NCBI RefSeq assembly: GCF_003669035.1
Contig: NZ_CP033070.1
Location: 1,054,001 to 1,118,000, forward strand
From: Chryseobacterium sp. 3008163
Lineage (GTDB): Bacteria; Bacteroidota; Bacteroidia; Flavobacteriales; Weeksellaceae
Length of the DNA stretch: 64,000 bases
Direction: 5' to 3'
Position 1 is the first letter of the stretch; each line of letters opens with the position of its first letter. The notes beneath the pieces were generated by a model that worked only from the letters and a program-made list of their open reading frames with translations, had not been told where the DNA came from and searched no databases. The position numbers and the translations under genes were made by a program. Below are positions 26,227 through 36,306 of the stretch, piece after piece.

Positions 26227-29200
26227 TTATAAAAAGGTATACGAATAAACATGCTGATAAACTGCAATACTTTTCAAACTCACTTCTTCATCTGTATATT
26301 TTTGTTCTGGTAGCCATAGTAACTGATCGTAAATAGCCGTTTTTACTCCAGCTTTTAATTCACGACTTTCTTTCCAATTCGGAATGTTGAGTTTTTCTTT
26401 TTGAAGGGTTTCTAAAGTTTTTTGAGCTACATTTTTCACTTGTTCTCTTTCTGATTTAGTTAAATCTTTATTTTGAATAAGCAAATCAAAAATTGATAAG
26501 GTTGGTTGATCTAAATTTTCAGTGTAAGCTCTTTTTTCCTCTTGTGATAAAGTTGCTATAAATGCAGTTAAATTATCAAAACTCCGCTTCAATTCTACTT
26601 CACTTTTACCATTATTATAAGCCTCTACTATTTCTTGGTATCGCTCATAAAAATCTAAACGCAAAGGATTTTCTTTTAGCATCTGCTCTAATTTTTGCTC
26701 AACCGCTTTATTTAAATCATACACTAATTCGTTTTTACGTTGAACTTTCTCAAAAGCTTTTCTTAATTCCTCAAAATTTAATTTTGATAAATCGATTTCG
26801 ATATTTTTTGGTTCAGCAGTTACATTGTCAATTACTACAGAATTATTAACTACACTTTGTAATTTGGAAATAATTTCAGTTACATCTGCAGATTTAATTT
26901 TTTGATTGAGCTTATTGTAAATGGCGTCGATGGCATTGTATTGTTTAGTAAATTTCTTTGCCTGTTTCTCGGGAAATAAGGCTTTGTATTTACGAAATAC
27001 ATTGCGGGCTGCAATTTCAAATTTTGCACGGGTTTCATCGTTTCTGCAAACGGCATTTGCTCCGTTGTTTACAGCAGCAATTTTTCCCATTGGAACAGCA
27101 TCAATTAATGTCAGTATATCAAAATTTAAATCTCTCAACATTAAAATGACCTCATCGATTGCTTCTTTTATTTCAGTTGACATTGACTCCAACTGTTCGA
27201 AAGCTTTTTTCTCCTCTTTATCATTTCCTGAGCCTGCTCCCTTAGAACCTTCACCATAAACTGAATACGCTTTTTCTAATTGCTGATATACATTACCATA
27301 ATCTACAATTAACCCATTTTCCTTTTCATCATCATAAACCCTATTTGCACGGGCAATGGTCTGCATTAAAGTATGTCCTTTAATGGGTTTGTCTAGATAA
27401 ACTGTAGAAACACATGGTGCATCAAAACCTGTAATCCACATCGCACAAACGATTGCTAAACGAAACGGATTATCTTCATCTTTGAATTCTTTTTCCAGAT
27501 TGCTACTCACCATTCTTCGGCGGTGTTGTTCTATATCTAAGTTCATTTTTCTAAACTTATCCATTTCATTTTGCTCTGAACTAATCACGACGCAAACTTC
27601 TGTGGAGGAAACCAAATTATATTTTCTTTGTAGTTCCTGTTCTTCCTGAATATCCTTCGATTTCTTAATTTGATTTTGTAAGTCAAATAAATATTCGGGG
27701 AAATATTCCATTACGTAATCATACATTCGAACGGCAGTTGGTTTGTCTAATGCTACAAACATCGCTTTACCCTGATAACCTCGTTCATTGAAATGCCAAA
27801 CCAAATCTTTTGCGATTGCACGCAATCGATGTTCTGAAGTTAGGATTGGATATTCCTTTTTAAACAAGTAAGCCAATTTCTTTTTTTGGTCTTCGTCTAA
27901 ATCCTCTTCCTCCAGAATTTCCGCCATTTGCTCATTCAAAGCAGGATTTTCAATATTCAAGCGTTCACCACGGTTGAGATATTTTAATGGAAGTGTTGCT
28001 TCATCCTCTATGGCTCTTTTAAAATCATAAACTGAAACATATTCACCAAAAATATTCTTGGTTACCTCTTCTTCATCTTTGATGATTGGTGTTCCTGTAA
28101 ATCCTAAATAAGAAGCATTGGGTAAACCAAAGAAACGCATATTTCTGGCATATTTTCCACCTTGGGTACGGTGTGCTTCGTCGGAAATGACGATGATATT
28201 TTTTCTGTCGGTAATTAAAGGATATTCTGTTTCAAGATTAGGATCGATGGAGAATTTGTGAATTAATGAAAATACATACCTATGATTTTCACTCAGCAAT
28301 TCCCTCAAATGTTCTCTTCCTGTAATGCCTTTCTTTTTTCCTGCAATTACATTTTTATTCTTGACAATTCCTACTCCCGAAAAAGTGTCATATGCCTGAT
28401 TTTCTAATTCTGTGCGATCTACAACGATCAGAAATGTGTATGAACCACCGAATTTACGATGAATCTTTTCACAGAGAAAAACCATAGAATAGGTTTTTCC
28501 GGAACCTTGCGTATGCCAATAAACTCCTAATTTCCCTTCAAGATCTTCAATGTTTTCAACATTATCCAAAACTCTATTAACTCCGATGAATTGGTGGTTT
28601 TTAGCCATCAGCTTTACAATATTTCCGTTGCTCTCGTCAAACAGCAAAAAGTTTTCAAAAATATCCATTAAGTTTTGAGGCGAACAAACGCCACGAAGCA
28701 TTGTATCTAAACTTACAATTCCTTCTGCATCCTCTGTAATTCTTTTCCAGTCTAAAAAGTATTTATACGGACTTGTCACCGTTCCTACTTTTGCATCAGT
28801 ACCGTTGGACAGAATGACAAATGCATTGTGATAAAAAAGATGCTGAATTGTGTCCTTGTAATCTTTTAAATTATCATCATACGCCGATCTCAAATCATTG
28901 GCGTGTGCTTTCAGTTCAAAAAACACCAATGGAATTCCATTGACAAATCCAATCACATCAGGTCTGCGATTGTGTAATTCGCCGGTGATTTCCAATTGTC
29001 TTACTGCCAGAAAATCATTGTTAGCGTAATCTTGATAATCAAAAATTTTCAAGGTTTTCTTTATCGTTTTGCCTTCTTCATTGGTAAATGTAACCTCAAC
29101 ACCATTTTTTAACAAAAGATATTTAGCTTTGTTTTCTTGGACAATGGTTTTGCCCGCTTCTCGCTGTACAATTTTTTCAACCGCACGCATGTAAGCCAAG

Positions 29201-29403
29201 TCCGGCAAGTGCGGATTGTATTTTTGCAAAGCCTTTCGCAAAGTTCGTTCTAAAATAACTTCTGTTTTATTATCTCTGCCTAATAAACCATTTTCCCCAA
29301 AAGTCTCATTTTGCCAAGCTGTGATTACAGTCCAGCCCAATTCCTTGAGAACGTCTTCGGTTGCTTGCTCTATGAGTTGATCTTCTGAGTATTCGTAGGA
29401 CAT
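26227..29403 (-). CDS. hsdR: Type I restriction endonuclease subunit R
   Basis: 1058 residues, usual size. The N-terminal PD-(D/E)xK nuclease has RRPDVIGF (Asp149) and FFELK (163-165). The SF2 translocase motor has HTQGSGKT (297-304), VVDRTELENQ, DEAH (408-411), LGFTGTP and motif VI QTIARANRVYDDEKENG. A helical C-terminus would bind the M2S core. It pumps DNA and cuts at a distance when its methylated target is missing. It is the last gene of the operon, starting 3 bp after the DUF262-DUF1524 gene. That is unusual, because hsdR is normally adjacent to hsdM/S. Confidence 0.95.
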   Translation of the reverse strand: MSYEYSEDQLIEQATEDVLKELGWTVITAWQNETFGENGLLGRDNKTEVILERTLRKALQKYNPHLPDLAYMRAVEKIVQREAGKTIVQENKAKYLLLKNGVEVTFTNEEGKTIKKTLKIFDYQDYANNDFLAVRQLEITGELHNRRPDVIGFVNGIPLVFFELKAHANDLRSAYDDNLKDYKDTIQHLFYHNAFVILSNGTDAKVGTVTSPYKYFLDWKRITEDAEGIVSLDTMLRGVCSPQNLMDIFENFLLFDESNGNIVKLMAKNHQFIGVNRVLDNVENIEDLEGKLGVYWHTQGSGKTYSMVFLCEKIHRKFGGSYTFLIVVDRTELENQAYDTFSGVGIVKNKNVIAGKKKGITGREHLRELLSENHRYVFSLIHKFSIDPNLETEYPLITDRKNIIVISDEAHRTQGGKYARNMRFFGLPNASYLGFTGTPIIKDEEEVTKNIFGEYVSVYDFKRAIEDEATLPLKYLNRGERLNIENPALNEQMAEILEEEDLDEDQKKKLAYLFKKEYPILTSEHRLRAIAKDLVWHFNERGYQGKAMFVALDKPTAVRMYDYVMEYFPEYLFDLQNQIKKSKDIQEEQELQRKYNLVSSTEVCVVISSEQNEMDKFRKMNLDIEQHRRRMVSSNLEKEFKDEDNPFRLAIVCAMWITGFDAPCVSTVYLDKPIKGHTLMQTIARANRVYDDEKENGLIVDYGNVYQQLEKAYSVYGEGSKGAGSGNDKEEKKAFEQLESMSTEIKEAIDEVILMLRDLNFDILTLIDAVPMGKIAAVNNGANAVCRNDETRAKFEIAARNVFRKYKALFPEKQAKKFTKQYNAIDAIYNKLNQKIKSADVTEIISKLQSVVNNSVVIDNVTAEPKNIEIDLSKLNFEELRKAFEKVQRKNELVYDLNKAVEQKLEQMLKENPLRLDFYERYQEIVEAYNNGKSEVELKRSFDNLTAFIATLSQEEKRAYTENLDQPTLSIFDLLIQNKDLTKSEREQVKNVAQKTLETLQKEKLNIPNWKESRELKAGVKTAIYDQLLWLPEQKYTDEEVSLKSIAVYQHVYSYTFL

Positions 29404-29406
29404 AGA

Positions 29407-31470
29407 TTAATAATTTAAATCGTTAATAAAGTATTTTATAATTTCATTTCGATGCTGGGAAGCTTTCTTCCAATCCCAAAATTCACTTTTAAATATTAGG
29501 TCTGACTTTAATGAATCTACATTTGGTTTAGAAATAAACTGAGCTCGCTTTTCAGCATAGGGCTTATTGCTATATTCAGAATTCATACCTGGAGATAAAA
29601 GCACTAAATTACCAAAATCATCTTTGAATGGGTACCTTTGGACTTCTTCAAATCCACTTAATGAATTAAACTCATTATTTAATTGTTCTTCCTCGTCTTC
29701 ATCTATAAAAATAATATGTTTATTTTCTTCTTTCTGGTTCTGCGGAAAGATGTGTTCTACTGAATTTTTTGCAGTCATTCTATAATTTTCCCACTTTGCT
29801 TGATCAATATTATGTTGGTTCAAATTGCTTTTATTTTTCCATAAAATGTATTCTGTTTTATAGAATAAATAATGCGGAAATTGAACACCTTGAGGTTTTC
29901 TCAATTCATTTTCTACAAAAACAATGTTGCCTTTTAGATCATTAAAATCAACAAACATCATTGAATAACTCATAGTGCGTAAATCTTCTCTGGGGTTACA
30001 AAACATTGCATTATCCAAACGCTCTAAATAGGTTAGGTTTATATCAACTTTTTTATTTTCTAGCAAAAAGTTTAAAAATGGTGTTAACCAATAGTGTGTA
30101 ATCAACTGTTGCGAATGATAAAGCATACTTTGCAACAATGCAAATTGATCACTACCAATTGGTTTTTTTCTTTGAAATGCAGTTTTACTTTGATACAAAC
30201 GTTGAATAATTTGCTGTTCTGATTTGCGATCACTATCTTCTTCAACTACCCATTTAATTACAAATCGATCAAACTTTTCACGAACTTCCCATAAAAGTTT
30301 GAAGTAGTTAGACACATCTTGCTCATTTTGAAGATATTTTTCGTTCTTTTTAAAAATTGATATTAGTTCTTTACCATTTACTTCTACACTCTCATTTGCA
30401 TCGATTACATTTTTATATCGTTTTTGATAGATACGTAGAGTATGAAGTAACAGCATCGGAAAAGATATTACACTTCTCACTTTAGCGGATTCATAAAGCT
30501 CATCTTTGTTAGTATCATACTTTAACTCCTTCTCTTCCTCATCAGTAATTTCTTTGCCTATGATTGTACTTAATCTAAAATCTACTTTGTTCGTAGTATT
30601 AACCTTTAAAACATCTAAAATATTTGCTGGCAAATCAACCTTCTTCTCATCTTCTTCTGTATCTGAAAATAGTTGTTTCCATTGAAGACCAGCTACATCT
30701 TTTATGTTTTTCTCTAAGTAATTATCCATCATAGAGCAAGCATCCCATATTTGAGCATATCTGTTTCGAAGTGAAACTTCGCTAATAATGTACTTCAGTA
30801 GATTTGATTTTAAAATCTCGTGTTGTTGTAGCTGTACTCCACGATTATTCATCGCTTCAAAAACTTTGTTTTCATCTGTATTTTCTGGCATTTCTGTGAT
30901 TACAAAAAATACCTTTTTATAAATAAAGCTGGCAAAATCAATTATATCCGATTTTTTGATTTTACAGTTCTCGTTTTTGAAATAATTATTAATTGTCGAA
31001 ACTGCAATTCTCAAAGGTTTCAATTCCTTTTCTTCTTGTTCAGTATATATTTTAGAATTGTCTATATCTGAAAAATAAATGTTTGCAAAATCACGTACAG
31101 AAAATGAAATACGCGGTATAGATTCTTGCTTGTCTTTATAAAAAACAAAATTTCCCAAATCATATCCCAAACATTGGCTTATAAGCCATAATGTTGTAAA
31201 ACGTTGTTGCCCATCAATCAGATCGTATTTGGTGGTTGATAAGATTTCATTACTATTGTTTTTAGTAATCATTATACCTCCTAAATAATATTGATTTTCA
31301 TTCTTCATAAATGAATTTACCAAATCGTCAAGTAAGGTATTTATTTGGTCTGTTCCCCAAACATACAAGCGCTGATAAATAGGAATATTGAAAATAAAAC
31401 TAGAATTTACAATGTTACTTAATGTGCTGTCTTCTGAAGAAATGGGAAGTTTACTTTTTAAGTCGCTCAT
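29407..31470 (-). CDS. DUF262-DUF1524 protein (GmrSD-like restriction factor)
   Basis: 687 residues. The N-terminal DUF262 has IPIYQRLYVW (29-38) and YDLIDGQQRFTTL (DGQQR at 86-90), a ParB-like NTP-binding core. The C-terminal DUF1524 is an HNH-type nuclease: VEHIFPQ (His573) and GNLVLLSPGMNSEYSNK (from 620). This is the single-chain form of GmrS plus GmrD, the type IV enzyme known to cut glucosylated hydroxymethylcytosine DNA. It overlaps the upstream DUF262 gene by 20 bp and is followed 3 bp later by hsdR, so it is translated within the type I operon. The target modification is unknown. Confidence 0.85.
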   Translation of the reverse strand: MSDLKSKLPISSEDSTLSNIVNSSFIFNIPIYQRLYVWGTDQINTLLDDLVNSFMKNENQYYLGGIMITKNNSNEILSTTKYDLIDGQQRFTTLWLISQCLGYDLGNFVFYKDKQESIPRISFSVRDFANIYFSDIDNSKIYTEQEEKELKPLRIAVSTINNYFKNENCKIKKSDIIDFASFIYKKVFFVITEMPENTDENKVFEAMNNRGVQLQQHEILKSNLLKYIISEVSLRNRYAQIWDACSMMDNYLEKNIKDVAGLQWKQLFSDTEEDEKKVDLPANILDVLKVNTTNKVDFRLSTIIGKEITDEEEKELKYDTNKDELYESAKVRSVISFPMLLLHTLRIYQKRYKNVIDANESVEVNGKELISIFKKNEKYLQNEQDVSNYFKLLWEVREKFDRFVIKWVVEEDSDRKSEQQIIQRLYQSKTAFQRKKPIGSDQFALLQSMLYHSQQLITHYWLTPFLNFLLENKKVDINLTYLERLDNAMFCNPREDLRTMSYSMMFVDFNDLKGNIVFVENELRKPQGVQFPHYLFYKTEYILWKNKSNLNQHNIDQAKWENYRMTAKNSVEHIFPQNQKEENKHIIFIDEDEEEQLNNEFNSLSGFEEVQRYPFKDDFGNLVLLSPGMNSEYSNKPYAEKRAQFISKPNVDSLKSDLIFKSEFWDWKKASQHRNEIIKYFINDLNY

Positions 31471-32952
31471 AAATCCATCGTTTTTTATTGGTTAATTCTT
31501 GCTCAATCTCTAAATTTTGATTCTTATAAAAGACTAAATTGTCTTTTCTGTATTGATTCCTTACACCATTTTCTGCTCCATAATCTTTAACCTCTTTACC
31601 GTAGAAATAATTAATATTACTGCCATTGATATTGAGCTTCCTGATAAATTCAAATATCTCTTCAGGGCGGTACGCTAATTCTATAACATCAAAAAAGTTT
31701 TGATTTGAATCTCTTAAAATTTTCACCGGTGTTTGCGCCACAATTGTTGCCTGATTTACTCGTAAGCTTCCCAAAAGAAAATCTAACCACAGTGCAAATT
31801 CAAAAACTTTCTCTTCCTTGAATTTGTCATAGTAAATAACAACAGCCAATTTAAAGAAAGACTTGAAATAACTATTAAAGCTTTGAACTAAAGTATTTAA
31901 TACTTCTATGACCTCTGGCACTTCCTTTTTATCAAATAACAATTCATATAGTGAATAATATTTTTCTGCATAAAGAAAGAAACCAATACCCTTTTGTATA
32001 GGTTGTCTTAAAGCAAATGGATACAAAGCAGGCGACAATTGCATACTCAAAGGATTGAGTTGCATCAATATTCCTTTTTTAGCATCGTAAATCAAGCTGG
32101 ATGCAAAGCGATTGTTTACATTGGAATACAATTTTAGCTGGTCGTTGTTATCCTCTTTATAGGTGTCTTTTTGAAAATTTTTAAGAATTAAATCTTTATT
32201 TTCAAACTGTATATTTTTTCCTTTCCAATTTCTGGAACGCCATAGAGTCTGCGAGAACAGTTCATCCAAAAATTGATTAGCATTATTACTGTCCCATTGT
32301 TTTACAAATTTGGTTTGTATATCAATTTTATCTTTTAATTCACGCAAATGATAAGATTTTAAAAAATCTACTGCTCCCAAACTTACTCCTCTATTATTTT
32401 GACTATCAAAAAAAGTAAATGCATCGTCCTCAGAATTGGTAATGATTATTGTAAATATAAGTTTTTCAAAAATAGAAGAAATGAAATCTTTAATTTTCAC
32501 AAGTGATTCAGAACGCCTTAAATAACTGTAATTAATTTTTATGTTAGCCGATGAAAGCAATGAATTATAGTTCAAATCCCATTTATTCTGATTCAAATAA
32601 GAGTTAGAATCATTTATGAATTGGTCAATAAGTAACAATGTTGTAATCCTTTGTTGACCATCTATTACGTCAAACTTTGTTTTATTTTTATAAAAAAGAA
32701 CAGCTCCCATATAATAAAAAGGAGCATCTTCCTTATACTTTTCCTCAGTAGAAAAAAAATGTTCATACCAATCCAATAAAAGTTGCTCCACTTTTTCATC
32801 ATTCCAAACATAAGGTCTTTGATAATCTGGCAACCCGACAGTACCAAGTGGATTTTCAAAAAATCATTAACCTTTTGAGTGTAAACACTTAATTCTTTTG
32901 TTGGCAAAACCGTTACTAAGTCACTTACTGAACAATCACTTTCACAATTCAT
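31451..32952 (-). CDS. DUF262 protein, one-base frameshift
   Basis: About 500 residues when read from the ATG at 32952. DUF262 core LPDYQRPYVWNDEKVEQLL and FDVIDGQQRITTLLLI; later FTFFDSQNNRGVSLGAVDFLKSYHLR, like the N-x-R-G segment of the family. No DUF1524/HNH motif is visible, so it is a likely NTP-dependent partner of the next protein. The frame breaks at the A6 run 32858-32863. One extra base gives NDFFENPLGTVGLPDYQRP and a length divisible by three. Phase variation of a defence gene at a homopolymer is a possible alternative to sequencing error. It overlaps the next gene by 20 bp. Confidence 0.8.
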
Positions 32953-32977
32953 AACGTGATTTTATTTTTTTTATATC

Positions 32978-33547
32978 TTATTTTTCCCAATTCTTAACTC
33001 TAAAAATCCTTTCATCAGGAGACTTGGTAACAAACTCAAAAGCCTCATCATTCACCAAAATATATTTTAACTTTTCTCTGTTATCTTCTTTATTCCATTT
33101 AGAGATTGTATTTCTAAGTTTTACATTCAAAAAAGAAGGTGCAACATTAAAAGCTTCTCCTTCAAAATCTTCATTTTCTAAATGGATGGTAAAATCTCCT
33201 TTACCCTTTTCGTGCAAGATTCCCAATCTTAAAGTGAAACGTGCATTTTCTAATAATGGATTATTTTGAACTAACTGAATAATTCCATTAATAATGACCA
33301 AATCAGAAGCGATGCGATTAGCTGCTTCAAAAATTGTGATATTTTCATAAGGTCCTATTTTTTGAGGATTGTTGATATCTTTTCTCTTCAGATAATGAAT
33401 CATTTCAAAATAAGCTCCCGTACCTGGCGGCTTGGGAAAAGGATTATCAGTCAAAAAACTAAAATACCTTTCTTTAAAAATCTGTAGAGTTTGATAATCA
33501 ATATTGATTAATTCAGCTGATCCAAATAAATAAGTTACCTTTTTCAT
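32978..33547 (-). CDS. Unrecognised 189-residue protein in the restriction operon
   Basis: 189 residues, soluble. It begins KKVTYLFGSAELINIDYQTLQ. The middle part is helical (FEAANRIASDLVIINGIIQLV), followed by beta-rich RFTLRLGILHEKGKGDFTIHL. No catalytic motif is evident. It sits 25 bp before the DUF262 gene and 9 bp after the HNH gene, so it is surely co-transcribed. A structural or sensing subunit is plausible but unsupported by similarity. Confidence 0.75.
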   Translation of the reverse strand: MKKVTYLFGSAELINIDYQTLQIFKERYFSFLTDNPFPKPPGTGAYFEMIHYLKRKDINNPQKIGPYENITIFEAANRIASDLVIINGIIQLVQNNPLLENARFTLRLGILHEKGKGDFTIHLENEDFEGEAFNVAPSFLNVKLRNTISKWNKEDNREKLKYILVNDEAFEFVTKSPDERIFRVKNWEK

Positions 33548-33556
33548 TTTAGTTAC

Positions 33557-34402
33557 TTACTCATTTAAAAAAACAGGATAATTACCCTCTGTCGGCAACT
33601 TAATTTTCTCACCGTTATATTTCCAATACTCAGAATTTATTAAAGAAGAATGCACTTCAATCTTATAATCTGCAGAAATATTAATTAGTCTTTTTCCATC
33701 AGTATAAATATCAAACAAATCGTGAATATCCGATCTCAGTAAAATTCCATTGCTTACAACACTTGTATGAATACCATCGTATGGTTGAATATGAGCAGCT
33801 TCTAATAATTCAATGACTTTACTTCTAGAGACTGCACAAGTATAATCATAAGCAACCAAAAGTTCTTTTCTGAACTTCGATTGGCGTAAACGCTTTTTTA
33901 CTTTCTGATAAGTGTATTGTAACTCATCTTCATTTTGATTATTTATTATTTCTTGGTTTACAATTAGTTGTGTAGAAGAATTCCTAAACAACTCATTCCA
34001 ATCATTTTCATCTAAATCAGACGTTATTAGTAAGCGTTTGTGAATTGAGCCATTGGGTGTTTCCGGATTGACCTTACCTTTTTCCCTGATCTCATCATTT
34101 GCATTAGACATAAATCTATCCAAGTCGATTGTTTTAAAATCAAATTCAGTCTGATCTTCAAATCTGATTTTTCGATATTCATTGTTCGGATAACTGTTAG
34201 CAGCTGTTGGTGTTGCAGCAACATAAATGGTAACCTTACGAGCATTAATTGCTTTTAATTTACCTAAAATATCTCTGAATAAAATTGTATGATCAGGATA
34301 TTTACCGCCTCCACCTGCTTTAAGTACGAGTCCCTCAAAGCCTGTAACTTTATCAATTTCAAATGATAATTTCGCTACATAATTTGTAATAATTTCATTC
34401 AT
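33557..34402 (-). CDS. HNH_2-type endonuclease
   Basis: 281 residues. The C-terminal nuclease has CAVSRSKVIELLEAAHIQPY followed by NGILLRSDIHDLFD, matching HNH_2 (PF13391): His of AAH, Asn of NG, His of DIHDLFD. The Cys normally forming a zinc knuckle is only partly represented. The N-terminal 140 residues (VLKAGGGGKYPDHTILFRD, RKVTIYVAATPTAANSYP) are unfamiliar and could recognise the DNA or protein target. Located 29 bp after hsdS. HNH_2 proteins are frequent in defence islands. Confidence 0.82.
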   Translation of the reverse strand: MNEIITNYVAKLSFEIDKVTGFEGLVLKAGGGGKYPDHTILFRDILGKLKAINARKVTIYVAATPTAANSYPNNEYRKIRFEDQTEFDFKTIDLDRFMSNANDEIREKGKVNPETPNGSIHKRLLITSDLDENDWNELFRNSSTQLIVNQEIINNQNEDELQYTYQKVKKRLRQSKFRKELLVAYDYTCAVSRSKVIELLEAAHIQPYDGIHTSVVSNGILLRSDIHDLFDIYTDGKRLINISADYKIEVHSSLINSEYWKYNGEKIKLPTEGNYPVFLNE

Positions 34403-34431
34403 AGGTATTAGTTTTTAGTTTTTTTTAATTA

Positions 34432-36306
34432 TTACCCATACTCCAACACACCCCTTAAAAACCCGATCGCTCTCTCCACATTCGCATCACTAAAAATCGT
34501 TCGTTCCAACTTTGCCTCCCATTCCTTTTCAGATTTAATAATGTCCAAAACATTGCTGGAAGTAAACTCAAGATTCTTTTTAGAAAGCTCCAACAAACTG
34601 TTATCAACTGTTGCTAAAAGTTCTAACTCATCATTAGATTTGAATTTAAACTCCGCAGTCAACCAATCTAAATTTGAGATTTGCCAATAGTTGGAAAAAT
34701 ATGTTTTAGCATCTTCTATTTTTTCGGCAGATACAAAACCAGTCAATTTATTATCGCTTTTCCAGTTTTGAATGTATTTGTTGTTTATAGCAATCTTTTC
34801 AGGACCGCCGTATTTTGTTTTTGGATTGTAAGGACCTGCGGCTTTTCTCAGATAATCCTGAATTTTATTGTCTGAATATCTGTGAAAGAGATAAGAAAGC
34901 TTGGTATATCTTTTTCTGCCCAAAGGGAATTTTTCGCTACCAAATCTTTCAGTTAAACAAGCAATTAGAACTGCTTCTTTAAATTCTTTGGAAGCTTCTT
35001 TTTTAGGTTGTTCTAAAGGAATTATTTTAGTCTCAGTTGGTTTTGTTTCTAAACTTTCCACAAGCTGTGCAGAGCTTCCCGAAACATCTATCATCCCCAT
35101 CATCAACCTTGGCAACAAAATATCACGTGCCTCGCTTAAGCGCTGGTTTTGAGTATTTAAATTATTAATTGATTTATAGATAGAATTACAATACTCATTA
35201 AATTTTGAAATTAACTCGATAGTAGGGAAAATGTCGTCATAATTACGAATGTATCCGAGACTGATAAACTTTTGGGTTGAACCTGAAGCTTCACCTAAAA
35301 TTTTATTCTTTGTGTTCTCATTGAATAAATATGTGTAGATAAAATATTCGAAATTCTTTTTTGGTCTAAAAACAATCATATTTTTACAACTGTATTCAAA
35401 ATCTTCATAAACCATTGATAGATTTCCAATTGTCCCAATGTTTGAATACATTATATCATTTTTTACAAGACCGCTTCTTTTTTTAATCTTGAAATGATCT
35501 TCTTCTGAAATGTTGTAGGCAGTTTCAAAATCTACCTTCCCTTTTTGTAAATGTTTTCCTGTAATTAATTTAAATCCAGACTCTGTCTGTTTTGGAGAGT
35601 CGTGAGTTCCATCAAAAATTTTTTCACATAAATCCCCCAACTTTAGTTTCTCCCAACCTTCCGGCAAACCATTCTCATCGAAAACCGCAGTTTCATAACT
35701 CGGGAAACGCATCCGCACAAACCATTCTTCGTAGGTTTGTTGTGCCATTTCTTCCAAAAGTTTTATACGTTTTAGGTTGTTCTCTATCAAATCATCATAA
35801 CCTGATAAAATGCTGGCGATTTTGCGCTGGGTTTCAGTTGGTGGGAGATTTATAACTATTTTTTTTAAGCCTTCAATTGTCAAAGCTTTTTGAGAAGATC
35901 CAATCAAAATTGAGTCTAGCTTTGCTTTTCCGTTATTGCTGGAAATAAAATAATATAAATATTTAGAATCTAGAATTTTGGAATTACCACAATGTAGCCA
36001 TATCAAATTACCATCTTTAAAATAAAATTTTCTCTTATCAACAATGAACGGTATACCAATGGTTCCCACCGACGTTAATATTATATCGTTTTCATTGGGT
36101 ATTCCATATTTATCTTTAATGATTTCATATTTCTCATTTGTAATGAACAATTCGTTAGAAATATCCTCACCTTTATAATTTTCAATAATTTCCTTTGACC
36201 TATAAAAGGGAATACCTTTATCAACATAATCTGATAAATAAATTCTTTTACTTGAACCAATTTTAAATAACTCTCCTAGCTTCACATCTTTCCAACCTTC
36301 CCTCAT
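34432..36306 (-). CDS. hsdS: Type I specificity subunit S with extra C-terminal domain
   Basis: 624 residues, against about 400-450 usual. TRD1 spans about 1-160 (WKDVKLGELFKIGSS...LPPTETQRKIASILSGYD), then a central conserved helix, TRD2 from about 215 (LPEGWEKLKLGDLCEKIFDG) and the distal helix QNQRLSEARDILLPRLM. Residues 442-624 form an added domain (FKEAVLIACLTERFG, KRYTKLSYLFHRY, YLRKAAGPYNPK) ending in a short helical tail (ANVERAIGFLRGVLEYG). TRD1 and TRD2 define the bipartite target. The added domain may dock the accessory proteins (inference). Its ATG overlaps the hsdM stop by 4 bp. Confidence 0.92.
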   Translation of the reverse strand: MREGWKDVKLGELFKIGSSKRIYLSDYVDKGIPFYRSKEIIENYKGEDISNELFITNEKYEIIKDKYGIPNENDIILTSVGTIGIPFIVDKRKFYFKDGNLIWLHCGNSKILDSKYLYYFISSNNGKAKLDSILIGSSQKALTIEGLKKIVINLPPTETQRKIASILSGYDDLIENNLKRIKLLEEMAQQTYEEWFVRMRFPSYETAVFDENGLPEGWEKLKLGDLCEKIFDGTHDSPKQTESGFKLITGKHLQKGKVDFETAYNISEEDHFKIKKRSGLVKNDIMYSNIGTIGNLSMVYEDFEYSCKNMIVFRPKKNFEYFIYTYLFNENTKNKILGEASGSTQKFISLGYIRNYDDIFPTIELISKFNEYCNSIYKSINNLNTQNQRLSEARDILLPRLMMGMIDVSGSSAQLVESLETKPTETKIIPLEQPKKEASKEFKEAVLIACLTERFGSEKFPLGRKRYTKLSYLFHRYSDNKIQDYLRKAAGPYNPKTKYGGPEKIAINNKYIQNWKSDNKLTGFVSAEKIEDAKTYFSNYWQISNLDWLTAEFKFKSNDELELLATVDNSLLELSKKNLEFTSSNVLDIIKSEKEWEAKLERTIFSDANVERAIGFLRGVLEYG

